Source: Campylobacteraceae bacterium (lineage in GTDB: Bacteria; Campylobacterota; Campylobacteria; Campylobacterales; Sulfurovaceae). Taken from it: a DNA stretch of 8,751 nt. This document shows, piece after piece, positions 1 to 5,399 of this stretch (position 1 is its first letter; each line of letters opens with the position of its first letter). The stretch is taken from the NCBI GenBank assembly GCA_026985495.1, contig JALSQJ010000181.1:1-8751 (forward strand), given 5' to 3'. A program made the position numbers and the translations under genes. The notes below the pieces were generated by a model. The model did not search any database. It had not been told where the DNA came from and saw only the letters and a program-made list of their open reading frames with translations.

Positions 1-190
1 TGAGCAGGTGGTAATGGTTATCCATAAGACAATAATCATGAACATTCACTTTATAGATACCACAGGATTTGCAGATAATTTCTAAGAACTTCTCTTTATC
101 TTCATTACATCTATACACTTTATGTTTCGCTACACCTCGGTTTACAATATGATGAAATCCTGCCATATCTACTCTTGCTCTTCTTGCCAT
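1..190 (-). CDS. Y1/HUH transposase (REP-associated tyrosine transposase type), N-terminal part
   Basis: Reading the minus strand from the ATG at 190 gives 63 codons that run off the left edge of the window, so only the N-terminus is present here. The visible protein begins MARRARVDMAGFHHIVNRG and ends YCLMDNHYHLL. The 'HHIVNRG' segment (residues 13-19) and the H-x-H pair in 'DNHYHLL' (residues 59-61, metal-binding HUH motif) are typical of the Y1_Tnp family, single-strand DNA transposases related to IS200/IS605 TnpA and to REP-associated (RAYT) enzymes. The catalytic tyrosine would lie beyond the edge. An AGAGGAG ribosome binding site sits just upstream of the ATG (about 195-201). Members of this family nick single-stranded DNA at hairpins and use a 5'-phosphotyrosine intermediate. 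Whether this copy is complete, and whether it is mobile or a domesticated RAYT, cannot be judged from the part seen. Confidence 0.85.
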   Translation of the reverse strand, partial: MARRARVDMAGFHHIVNRGVAKHKVYRCNEDKEKFLEIICKSCGIYKVNVHDYCLMDNHYHLL

Positions 191-218
191 ACTCTACTCC
201 TCTTTAGTTGGAATAGAG

Positions 219-224
219 ATTATA
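219..224 (-). promoter_or_regulatory. -10 box for the transposase gene
   Basis: A perfect TATAAT hexamer is read on the minus strand, in the context CAGCTATAATCTC, ending about 28 bases before the transposase ATG. No convincing -35 hexamer lies 17 bases upstream, which is usual for sigma-70 promoters in Campylobacterota. The assignment rests on position and match alone. Confidence 0.5.
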
Positions 225-250
225 GCTGTTTTCTACTTTATTTGTGGTTT

Positions 251-262
251 GTCACCTGACCC
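251..262 (-). other. Possible end motif of the transposase-associated element (GGGTCAGGTGAC)
   Basis: The minus strand reads GGGTCAGGTGAC immediately after the stop codon of the neighbouring small gene, sharing its last base. The internal GTCACCTGAC is a short inverted repeat. From memory, GGGGTCAGGT-like sequences are often found in front of Y1-type transposase genes in Proteobacteria, so this may mark the outer boundary of the element. The matching right end lies outside the window, so the boundary is an inference. Confidence 0.3.
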
Positions 263-513
263 TAAGTTTTTAAGTTTTTACCCTCTATGCCAAATATCAA
301 TTTAAATTTTACTCTACCTTTGTAGGTAGTATTAAAAAATCTATTAGAAGAGAAGGCATATACTCTTTTAGCTAGCCAAACTCTTATATAAAAACCTTTG
401 ATTTTTGGTGGGATTATAAAACCTTTAACTCTATGTTCTAAGTTGCCTTTTTCTATTTCGGTGCTAAAAAAACTTTTATTTCCAATGCCAGCTTCGGCAA
501 ATATTTTTATCAT
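262..513 (-). CDS. Small conserved-looking cationic protein of unknown function, 83 aa
   Basis: The product starts MIKIFAEAGIGNKSFFSTEI and is rich in lysine, phenylalanine and isoleucine, with 'FIIPPKIKGFYIRVWL' in the middle and no obvious signal peptide or long membrane helix. The pattern of alternating hydrophobic residues suggests a small beta-rich fold. It resembles, in my memory, the DUF3977-type small proteins of Campylobacterota ('AEIGFGN..FFSTEIE'), but I cannot confirm that. The ATG at 513 follows an AAGGT ribosome binding site six bases upstream, and a TAAAAT box (540-545, minus strand) gives a plausible promoter with a leader of about 20 bases. Its stop codon abuts the possible transposon end motif. 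I call it a real gene because of the ribosome binding site, the promoter and the sensible composition; its function is unknown. Confidence 0.65.
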   Translation of the reverse strand: MIKIFAEAGIGNKSFFSTEIEKGNLEHRVKGFIIPPKIKGFYIRVWLAKRVYAFSSNRFFNTTYKGRVKFKLIFGIEGKNLKT

Positions 514-571
514 CTTTTTACCTTACAGTAATTAAAGATATTTTAATCTTTTTTGAGCTAAACATACTTAA

Positions 572-588
572 TCGCTTTATGAAAGCGA
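572..588 (-). terminator. Weak hairpin downstream of nnrS
   Basis: A perfect 7-bp inverted repeat (TCGCTTT, loop of 3, AAAGCGA) lies about 20 bases beyond the nnrS stop codon. In the nnrS transcript direction it is followed by TTAAGTATGTTT, a poor U-tract, so it is at best a weak intrinsic terminator or an RNA-stabilising 3' hairpin. It also lies upstream of the next gene's -10 box. Confidence 0.35.
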
Positions 589-608
589 AGATAAAATATA
601 AACATATA

Positions 609-1766
609 CTAGAGTTTATCTCCAAATATTAACACTCTAAAAAATCGAATACCCCATGAGATAAATAGTAATAACCATATAAATATTGAGAGTTCAAAAA
701 ATATTAGAAAGTTATCATTTAGTGAGGTGATAAGACGCATAACTACAACCACTTGAGTTATATAAAATAGAGTTGTTGTATATTTATCAGCTCTCATTTG
801 GTTTCCTGAGTGACCAATGGTTACTCGTGTGCCAAATCCAATAAGCATAGTTAAGAAAAATCCTAATGCTAAAGTGTGAATAGCTAAATATAGAAAAGAG
901 CTACCATTAATAAGTGATATTAAACTACTAATACTAGAGATTAAAAATGCAACAGGTATCCAAAACAGAGCAATGTGTAAAACCCAAACTAAAGGGTTTG
1001 GATTTGGGAAAGGTAGTCTCCAACGAAGAATCTCTTTCCCTAAAAGATAAGCCAACATAAAATCAGCTAAAAATGAAGAGTGTGTATCAATTAGCTCCAA
1101 TATTATATGGAGTGCAAGTAGCCCTACAATAACCTTAAAACGTTCCGTATGTTTCTCTATAGGTGAATGGGAGAAGAATGGAACCATGCGTTGTGCAACA
1201 GTAAAAAAGATTAAAAATAGGTAGAGGTAGATAGCAAGTTGTATAGCAAAGGTGTATAGTGATGGTAGCCAGAGAATAGTAAGAAATAGAAAATGTGCAA
1301 AAACTCCTATAGCTGTAGCAACTAAAATCCAAAATTGGTCATATTTGTCTGTAACTTTGGATTTTTTGTAGATGGCTAGTAACATATTACCAGCGATAGC
1401 ATGACCTATAAATAGAAGCAATATACCAGTATTGATTAGAGGAATAGATAAAAAGATACCTAAATAGACAAAGAGTGAGCCTAGAGCAAAAAAGAGGAAA
1501 ATACGCATATAAGCCTTTTTCTCAATAGGTTCTGTAGCTGAAAATCTTGGAAAAGTTGTAAATAGAAATGCTAAAAATGCAGGGGTAAAGAGTAGATAAA
1601 TGATGGAGTAGGCATGGTATAGTTTAGCAGGAATGGTAGGAGCTATAGTACCTTCAAAAAAGAGACCAAAGAGTGCCATAGATAAGATAGCATTAATAAA
1701 GGCTAAAATAAAAAATGGTTGATGTGGTTGAGAAAAAAAGTAATGACTTTTAAGTTTACTAATCAT
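609..1766 (-). CDS. nnrS: NnrS family membrane protein, 385 aa
   Basis: A very hydrophobic protein with about 12 predicted membrane helices. Family features seen: 'SQPHQPFF' near the N-terminus (12-19), 'TTFPRF' after helix 2 (70-75), 'RMVPFF' (193-198), and the C-terminal signature 'HTLALGFF' (297-304) followed by 'GTRVTIGHSG' (312-321). NnrS proteins are haem- and copper-containing inner-membrane proteins linked to nitric oxide and nitrosative stress, classically in denitrifiers under NnrR control; their exact biochemical role is unsettled. In this copy the usual N-terminal 'HxHE' is reduced to 'YHAY' (H51). Start choice: the open frame extends five codons further, to an ATG at 1781, but that ATG has no ribosome binding site and lies a few bases after the promoter. 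The ATG at 1766 has AAGGT six bases upstream, so I prefer it. An FNR-like site and a -10 box precede the gene. Family assignment is firm; substrate and mechanism are not. Confidence 0.9.
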   Translation of the reverse strand: MISKLKSHYFFSQPHQPFFILAFINAILSMALFGLFFEGTIAPTIPAKLYHAYSIIYLLFTPAFLAFLFTTFPRFSATEPIEKKAYMRIFLFFALGSLFVYLGIFLSIPLINTGILLLFIGHAIAGNMLLAIYKKSKVTDKYDQFWILVATAIGVFAHFLFLTILWLPSLYTFAIQLAIYLYLFLIFFTVAQRMVPFFSHSPIEKHTERFKVIVGLLALHIILELIDTHSSFLADFMLAYLLGKEILRWRLPFPNPNPLVWVLHIALFWIPVAFLISSISSLISLINGSSFLYLAIHTLALGFFLTMLIGFGTRVTIGHSGNQMRADKYTTTLFYITQVVVVMRLITSLNDNFLIFFELSIFIWLLLFISWGIRFFRVLIFGDKL

Positions 1767-1797
1767 TTGTTTACCTTGCATGAAAATTTATAGTATA

Positions 1798-1803
1798 ATC
1801 ATA
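1798..1803 (-). promoter_or_regulatory. -10 box of the nnrS promoter
   Basis: The minus strand reads TATGAT (5 of 6 match to TATAAT), exactly 22 bases downstream of the FNR-like palindrome at 1826-1839. This gives a predicted transcription start near 1791 and a leader of about 25 bases to the preferred nnrS ATG. An overlapping TATACT (1792-1797) is an alternative -10 box; it would move the palindrome centre to about -47.5. Confidence 0.5.
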
Positions 1804-1825
1804 GCAAAGTAAACAACAAGCTCTG

Positions 1826-1839
1826 TTGATAATTGTCAA
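1826..1839 (-). promoter_or_regulatory. FNR/NnrR/CRP-type operator upstream of nnrS
   Basis: The minus strand reads TTGACAATTATCAA, matching the FNR consensus TTGAT-N4-ATCAA at 9 of 10 defined positions. Taking TATGAT at 1798-1803 as the -10 box, the palindrome is centred at -41.5, the classic class II activator position. nnrS genes are known targets of FNR/CRP-superfamily regulators such as NnrR, so the location is biologically sensible. Which regulator binds (an oxygen sensor, a nitric oxide sensor or another CRP relative) cannot be told from the site. It lies in the short gap just after the ppaC stop codon. Confidence 0.6.
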
Positions 1840-1845
1840 TAAAGT

Positions 1846-2763
1846 TTAAAACTGCCCCTCTAAAAAAGGAATAATCTGTTTTTTACGGCTCATCACTTTT
1901 GGTAGCCAAACTTGGTTTTCGGTTAATGTTTTTTCAAAAGCAGACTCTATTTTACTATTTTCATCACTTAAAACAAGTAGTTGAGTACCCTCTTGCATAA
2001 TGTCGGTAAGCATAAGTAGAATAGAGTGTAGATTTTTCTCTTTTTTTATCTCTGCCATTGCTTCAAAAAGCTCCTCTTTCATGGTATCAAAAACAGTTAA
2101 ATCAACAACTTCAAGTTGACCTACTCCTACTTTAGTACCACTCATGTTAAACTCTTTAAAATCTCTAAAGACCAAATCTCGCTTTGTATCATTCAGTATA
2201 TCAGATTTTACAATAAACATCTCCATAGCTAAAGCTTTTGGGTCATCTATACCTGCAATTTTAGCTAACTCTTTAACAGCTTTTGTGTCCTCTTTTGTAC
2301 AAGTTGGAGACTTAAAGATAACCGTGTCACTTAAAATAGCACACATCATCATTCCTGCTAACTCTTTTGGAATTTCAACATTATAGTAGTCAAACATCTG
2401 TTTAACAATAGTGTTTGAAGAGCCAACAGGGCGTACCCACATCTCCAGTGGTGTTGTAGTTTTTAGGTCACCTAATTTATGGTGATCAACAATTCCTAAA
2501 ATAGTCGCTTCATCAATATCTTTTGGGCTTTGTGAAGACTCCATAAAGTCAATTAGATAAACACTCTCACCTGCATAGTCTGTTTTAAGCATCGGCTTTT
2601 CAAAACCAAACTTCTCTAAAATAAAAGCAGTCTCAGGGTTAATCTCTCCTTGACGGGTAGGAGTAGAATCTTCTCCAAGTTGATTTTTTAAATATGAGAG
2701 TGAATATGCCCCAACAATAGAGTCAGAGTCAGGTGTGGTATGTCCAAAAATATAGGTTGACAT
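1846..2763 (-). CDS. ppaC: Manganese-dependent inorganic pyrophosphatase (family II, DHH), 305 aa
   Basis: Hydrolyses pyrophosphate to two phosphates in the cytoplasm, pulling biosynthetic reactions forward. Domain order is DHH phosphoesterase then DHHA2. The metal ligands expected from the Bacillus subtilis enzyme are present at the expected spacing: H8, D12 and D14 in 'FGHTTPDSDSI', D72 in 'YLIDFME', H94 in 'VDHHK' (93-97), and D146 in 'LSDT'. The C-terminal substrate-binding 'SRKKQ' is at 292-296. Length is normal (about 305-310). The usual 'DHNE' around the third motif is 'DFME' here, so the flanking H and N differ while the ligand aspartate stays. There are no regulatory CBS domains. The start is well supported: ATG at 2763 with AAGGA four bases upstream, and a TATAAT box at 2796-2801. 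The gene lies between the DedA gene and nnrS on the same strand, but the promoter in front suggests independent transcription. Confidence 0.95.
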   Translation of the reverse strand: MSTYIFGHTTPDSDSIVGAYSLSYLKNQLGEDSTPTRQGEINPETAFILEKFGFEKPMLKTDYAGESVYLIDFMESSQSPKDIDEATILGIVDHHKLGDLKTTTPLEMWVRPVGSSNTIVKQMFDYYNVEIPKELAGMMMCAILSDTVIFKSPTCTKEDTKAVKELAKIAGIDDPKALAMEMFIVKSDILNDTKRDLVFRDFKEFNMSGTKVGVGQLEVVDLTVFDTMKEELFEAMAEIKKEKNLHSILLMLTDIMQEGTQLLVLSDENSKIESAFEKTLTENQVWLPKVMSRKKQIIPFLEGQF

Positions 2764-2795
2764 TACTATCCTTTATATAGCGAAATTTTTTTGGC

Positions 2796-2801
2796 ATTAT
2801 A
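2796..2801 (-). promoter_or_regulatory. -10 box for ppaC
   Basis: A perfect TATAAT on the minus strand (context GGATATAATGCC) just after the DedA stop codon gives a predicted start near 2789 and a leader of about 26 bases. No clear -35 box is visible. Confidence 0.5.
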
Positions 2802-2805
2802 TCCA

Positions 2806-3357
2806 TCAATAACTTTTAAGCTCTTTGTAAACAAGAGTACTTAATGTAAGAACAATAATTAGCGTAGCTCCTCCAATAAGGTAGAGTGTTTTTGAAGATG
2901 CATCTTCTCCATACATATAGCCTAGCATTACCATTGAGAAGTTCCAAAGAGAGTTAGATAGGAAAATTATAGGTAGAAACCATCGTAAATCCATCTTTGC
3001 CATACCAGCAGGAATAGATATATATTGACCCATTCCAAAGGTTAAGGGTGCAAGAGCTACCGAGATTTTTCCATATTTGTTAAAAAATTTTTGCACTTTT
3101 ATAATTTTGTTTTGGTTTATAATCTTATTGCTAATATAGTTGGCTAAAAAGTAGTTTATGGTTGCCCCAATGGTAATACCTAATGATGTTACAATAGTTA
3201 GTGTAGTTATATCTAACCTACCTTGTGAAGCTAAGTAACCAGCAGGAAGCAGAATAAGTTGTGTTGGCATAGGGATAAACGTTCCAACTAAAATCATATA
3301 TATAAAAAAGCCTACATATCCAATTTGAAAGATATACTCTATAAAAAGTTCTAACAT
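2806..3357 (-). CDS. DedA/VTT family inner-membrane protein, divergent, 183 aa
   Basis: Membrane protein of the DedA (VTT, 'SNARE-associated') family, some members of which flip undecaprenyl phosphate or phosphatidylethanolamine across the membrane. Seen here: 'FIPMPTQLILLPAGYLASQG' at residues 27-46, a glycine-rich 'GITIGATINYFLA' helix, 'QYISIPAGMAKM' as the re-entrant segment, and 'SNSLWN' near the C-terminal helix. The expected arginines of the R-x-x-P-x-x-R motif before the second 'PAG' are absent: the segment reads 'APLTFGMGQ'. The usual acidic residue of 'PxPSE' is Q ('PMPTQ'). Start choice: a TTG at 3396 would add 13 residues, but the ATG at 3357 has a strong GAGGG site five bases upstream and begins with the typical short amphipathic N-terminus, so I use it. 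A TATAAA box at 3400-3405 on the minus strand is a likely promoter. Family is sure; transported lipid is unknown. Confidence 0.85.
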   Translation of the reverse strand: MLELFIEYIFQIGYVGFFIYMILVGTFIPMPTQLILLPAGYLASQGRLDITTLTIVTSLGITIGATINYFLANYISNKIINQNKIIKVQKFFNKYGKISVALAPLTFGMGQYISIPAGMAKMDLRWFLPIIFLSNSLWNFSMVMLGYMYGEDASSKTLYLIGGATLIIVLTLSTLVYKELKSY

Positions 3358-3554
3358 TTTTCCCTCTATTAATCTTATTTTGGTAAAATTAAACAAAATT
3401 TTATATAAAGTAGTTTAATTATATTTTTATAAATTAGATTTAATATATCTTTTTAATGTTGTTTTTACATTTAAAGTTGATTAATCTTAATTAAACGGTA
3501 ATTATACTAGAATTGTCAATAAAATATAACACAAATATAGCTATTGGAGCAAAA
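3358..3554. promoter_or_regulatory. AT-rich divergent intergenic region between the DedA gene and the acidic-protein gene
   Basis: This 197-base gap holds the promoters of two divergent genes and no open frame I can support. Candidate -10 boxes: TATAAA on the minus strand (3400-3405) for the DedA gene; TATACT (3503-3508) and TATAAC (3525-3530) on the plus strand for the acidic protein. The hexamer at 3501-3506 is also a perfect TATAAT on the minus strand, so promoters may overlap. The 13-mer AATTGTCAATAAA at 3511-3523 also occurs at 1831-1843, where it contains half of the FNR-like site, but no second half-site is present here. Confidence 0.5.
3503..3508 (+). promoter_or_regulatory. -10 box for the acidic protein-gmk operon
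   Basis: TATACT (5 of 6 match) in the context GGTAATTATACTAG predicts a start near 3515 and a leader of about 40 bases. TATAAC at 3525-3530 is an alternative. This is the only promoter-like region seen before gmk, whose start codon overlaps the upstream stop codon. Confidence 0.4.
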
Positions 3555-4718
3555 ATGAAAATATTATTAATAAACAATAATCCAGTTGTATCACGATTAA
3601 CAGCACTAAGTGCAAGAAAAGAGAATATAGAGCTAGATGAGATTCAAGAGGTTACTGAATTGAGTAGTGACTCTTATGATATTGTCTTTGTAGATGGTGA
3701 CTCATGGAGCAAAGATGTTCGTGATGTTATTAAAGAGCATATAAAAGTAAAAAAATCGGTACTCTTTTATGCAGAGGGGGACGATGATGATAAAAAAGCA
3801 TTTGACATCTCTATATTAAAGCCATTTTTACCATCTGAGGTATCAGCAGTAATTCGTTCTATGGAAGAGAGTGAAGAGGAGGATACTTCTGCTAATAAAG
3901 AGAGTAATTTTGATATTTTAGCTGATGCAAAAGATTCTAGTAGAGATGAATTAGTCAGTTTAGAGGAGAGTAAAAGTAAAGTTGAAGTAGAGACTAAAAC
4001 AGAAAAAGAGGAGCTTTTTGCAACATTGAGTGAGGAGTCTCCAAAATTAGAAGAGGGTGATTTTGACTCTAAGTTAGAAGAGGCTTTCCCTTTGAAAATT
4101 AATAGTTTAGATGATGAACTTTTTGCTTTAGATGATGTAAAAGATTCTAAAAATTCAACAGCTACAGAAGAGAAAAAAGAGGAACTTTTTGATTTAGATG
4201 AAGACCTTTTCGCTATTGATGACAATTTAAAATCTGATGATAAACTACTAGAACTTGATGATATAAAAGAGGAGCCTCTTAAAGAGTTAGAAAAAGATAC
4301 GAAAGAATTAGAGAAGGTTGTTGCAGAAGAGAAAGAGGAGCTTTTTGAGTACTCAGAGAAGAGAGAGATTGAAGAGGAAGTTACTGCTACAAAAATCTTA
4401 GATGAAGTAGAGATTGAAAATATTAAAGGTCTTCTTAGTGAAGATGATAGTAGTAGTGAGGAGATGAAGTTAGAAGATTTAATGACTCCTACTTCTACTG
4501 TACCAGCTATTATGACAAATGAAATAGATGAAGTAGTTAAAGAGAAAAAAGAGAAGAGAGAGAAAAAAGAGAAGAAAAGTAAAAAATCCAAAGACTCTTC
4601 TGCTATAGAGTCAGAACTATTAATTGATACATTAACAGCATTGTCTGTTGAAAGTCTTAGAGAACTATTAGCTGGGACAAGAGTTAATATTAGTATCAAA
4701 TTTCCAAAAGCAAAGTAA
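3555..4718 (+). CDS. Highly acidic protein with degenerate N-terminal receiver-like domain, 387 aa
   Basis: Residues 1-100 look like a response-regulator receiver fold: 'KILLINNNP' (beta-1), 'YDIVFVDGD' (41-49, with D47 where the phosphoacceptor would be), and 'LKPF' (K89-P90, the conserved Lys-Pro near the end). The acidic pair after beta-1 is replaced by N7-N8-N9, so magnesium binding and normal phosphorylation are doubtful. Residues about 103-328 are very rich in Glu, Asp, Lys and Ser and are probably disordered, with five [ED][ED]LF motifs. A lysine patch (329-346) and a C-terminal segment ending 'LRELLAGTRVNISIKFP' (368-384) follow. Start: the frame extends to a TTG at 3513, but the ATG at 3555 has GGAG seven bases upstream and starts at beta-1. 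It overlaps gmk by one base (TAATG). A 'highly acidic protein' sits before gmk in Campylobacter (Cj1178c), so it is probably an orthologue. Function unknown. Confidence 0.8.
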   Translation: MKILLINNNPVVSRLTALSARKENIELDEIQEVTELSSDSYDIVFVDGDSWSKDVRDVIKEHIKVKKSVLFYAEGDDDDKKAFDISILKPFLPSEVSAVIRSMEESEEEDTSANKESNFDILADAKDSSRDELVSLEESKSKVEVETKTEKEELFATLSEESPKLEEGDFDSKLEEAFPLKINSLDDELFALDDVKDSKNSTATEEKKEELFDLDEDLFAIDDNLKSDDKLLELDDIKEEPLKELEKDTKELEKVVAEEKEELFEYSEKREIEEEVTATKILDEVEIENIKGLLSEDDSSSEEMKLEDLMTPTSTVPAIMTNEIDEVVKEKKEKREKKEKKSKKSKDSSAIESELLIDTLTALSVESLRELLAGTRVNISIKFPKAK

Positions 4719-5326
4719 TGCAAGGAGCTATTTTAGTTCTATCTGGTCCTTCGGGAGCTGGTAAAAGTACCATCATTAATAATGCAAGTGAAAATATTGG
4801 TGAGTACTACTTCTCTATCTCTACAACAACTAGAAAACCAAGAGAGGGTGAAAAAAATGGTGTTGACTACTATTTTGTAACTCATGAAGAGTTCGAAGAG
4901 GGTATTAAAGCTGGTGAGTTTTTAGAGTATGCAACAGTACATGGAAACTACTATGGAACTTCTCTAAAACCTGTCAATGATGCCTTATCTCAGGGTAAAC
5001 TTGTTATTTTCGATATTGATATTCAAGGACACCGTTTAGTTAGAGCTAAAATGGGAGACTTTGTAACTTCTGCTTTTATTACTCCTCCTACACTTAGAGA
5101 ACTTGAAAAGCGTCTCTATGCAAGAGCTACTGATGATACTTCAATTATAGAGCGTCGAGTAGAGAATGCAAAAGAGGAGATTAAGGCTATTGGAGAGTTC
5201 GATTTTGTCATAATTAATGATGAAATTCCCAAAGCTTCTAATCAGTTTGCTACCATTGCCAATGCTGCTAGATTGAAACAAAATAGTGACGAGTTAGAAA
5301 ATTTCGTTAAATTTTGGCAGAATTAA
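4718..5326 (+). CDS. gmk: Guanylate kinase, 202 aa
   Basis: Phosphorylates GMP to GDP with ATP in the cytoplasm, the step that feeds GTP, dGTP and (p)ppGpp synthesis. The P-loop 'GPSGAGKST' is at 10-18, and the GMP-binding segment 'STTTRKPREGE' at 35-45 carries R39 and R42. 'EYATVHGNYYGTS' (70-82) supplies further GMP contacts, 'DIDIQG' (99-104) is the usual D-x-D/QG motif, and the lid 'RLYARATDD' (132-140) has A where most homologues have G ('RGTD'). Length is standard (about 200-210). The ATG overlaps the stop codon of the acidic-protein gene (TAATG) and has no good ribosome binding site of its own, so translation is probably coupled. Convincing in every motif. Confidence 0.97.
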   Translation: MQGAILVLSGPSGAGKSTIINNASENIGEYYFSISTTTRKPREGEKNGVDYYFVTHEEFEEGIKAGEFLEYATVHGNYYGTSLKPVNDALSQGKLVIFDIDIQGHRLVRAKMGDFVTSAFITPPTLRELEKRLYARATDDTSIIERRVENAKEEIKAIGEFDFVIINDEIPKASNQFATIANAARLKQNSDELENFVKFWQN

Positions 5327-5337
5327 CCAAAATAGAG

Positions 5338-5343
5338 TATAAT
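5338..5343 (+). promoter_or_regulatory. -10 box for tatA
   Basis: A perfect TATAAT (context AGAGTATAATTTT) begins 12 bases after the gmk stop codon. The predicted start near 5350 leaves a leader of about 50 bases that contains the dyad at 5355-5375. It suggests that tatA is transcribed separately, perhaps in addition to read-through from gmk. Confidence 0.5.
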
Positions 5344-5354
5344 TTTAAAAATAA

Positions 5355-5375
5355 TTTTCATAGTGATTATGAAAA
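5355..5375 (+). repeat. Perfect 8-bp dyad in the tatA leader
   Basis: TTTTCATA, a five-base spacer GTGAT, then TATGAAAA. It lies just downstream of the predicted tatA transcription start and ends 24 bases before the ATG. It could be an operator or an AT-rich RNA hairpin. It is not followed by a T-tract, so it does not look like a terminator for gmk. It matches no regulator box that I recognise. Confidence 0.4.
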
Positions 5376-5399
5376 AACATACATAAAAGGATTTACAAT

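Noticed and set aside
251..260. GTCACCTGAC as an RNA hairpin or REP sequence
   Set aside because: The loop would be two bases, too tight to fold. Only its possible role as an element end motif is kept, at low confidence.
534..554. AAAGAT-N6-ATCTTT followed by T residues, a possible plus-strand terminator
   Set aside because: The stem is only six mostly A-T pairs and there is no plus-strand gene upstream to terminate. It overlaps the promoter of the 83-aa gene.
1135..1332. A 65-codon minus-strand open frame inside nnrS
   Set aside because: It is an out-of-frame shadow of nnrS, rich in Cys, Tyr and Ser, without a ribosome binding site.
3481..3494. TTAATCTTAATTAA, a perfect TTAAT-N4-ATTAA dyad resembling an NssR/CRP-type box
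   Set aside because: It is made only of AT-rich sequence apart from one C, the half-sites lack the G/C that gives such boxes specificity, and its centre (about -27 from the predicted start) is not an activator position.
3511..3523. Repeat of the 13-mer AATTGTCAATAAA seen at 1831-1843
   Set aside because: Only one FNR half-site is present here, and it lies downstream of the -10 box. With two copies in AT-rich DNA this is probably chance.
3767..4723. A 318-codon open frame on the minus strand opposite the acidic protein
   Set aside because: It is an artefact of the acidic gene: GAA/GAG/GAT codons read in reverse give Ser, Phe and Leu and few stops. The product is a low-complexity Ser/Phe/Leu string with no plausible fold.
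5369..5386. A five-codon open frame (MKKHT) in the tatA leader, a possible leader peptide
   Set aside because: There is no ribosome binding site in front of it and no attenuator structure after it.
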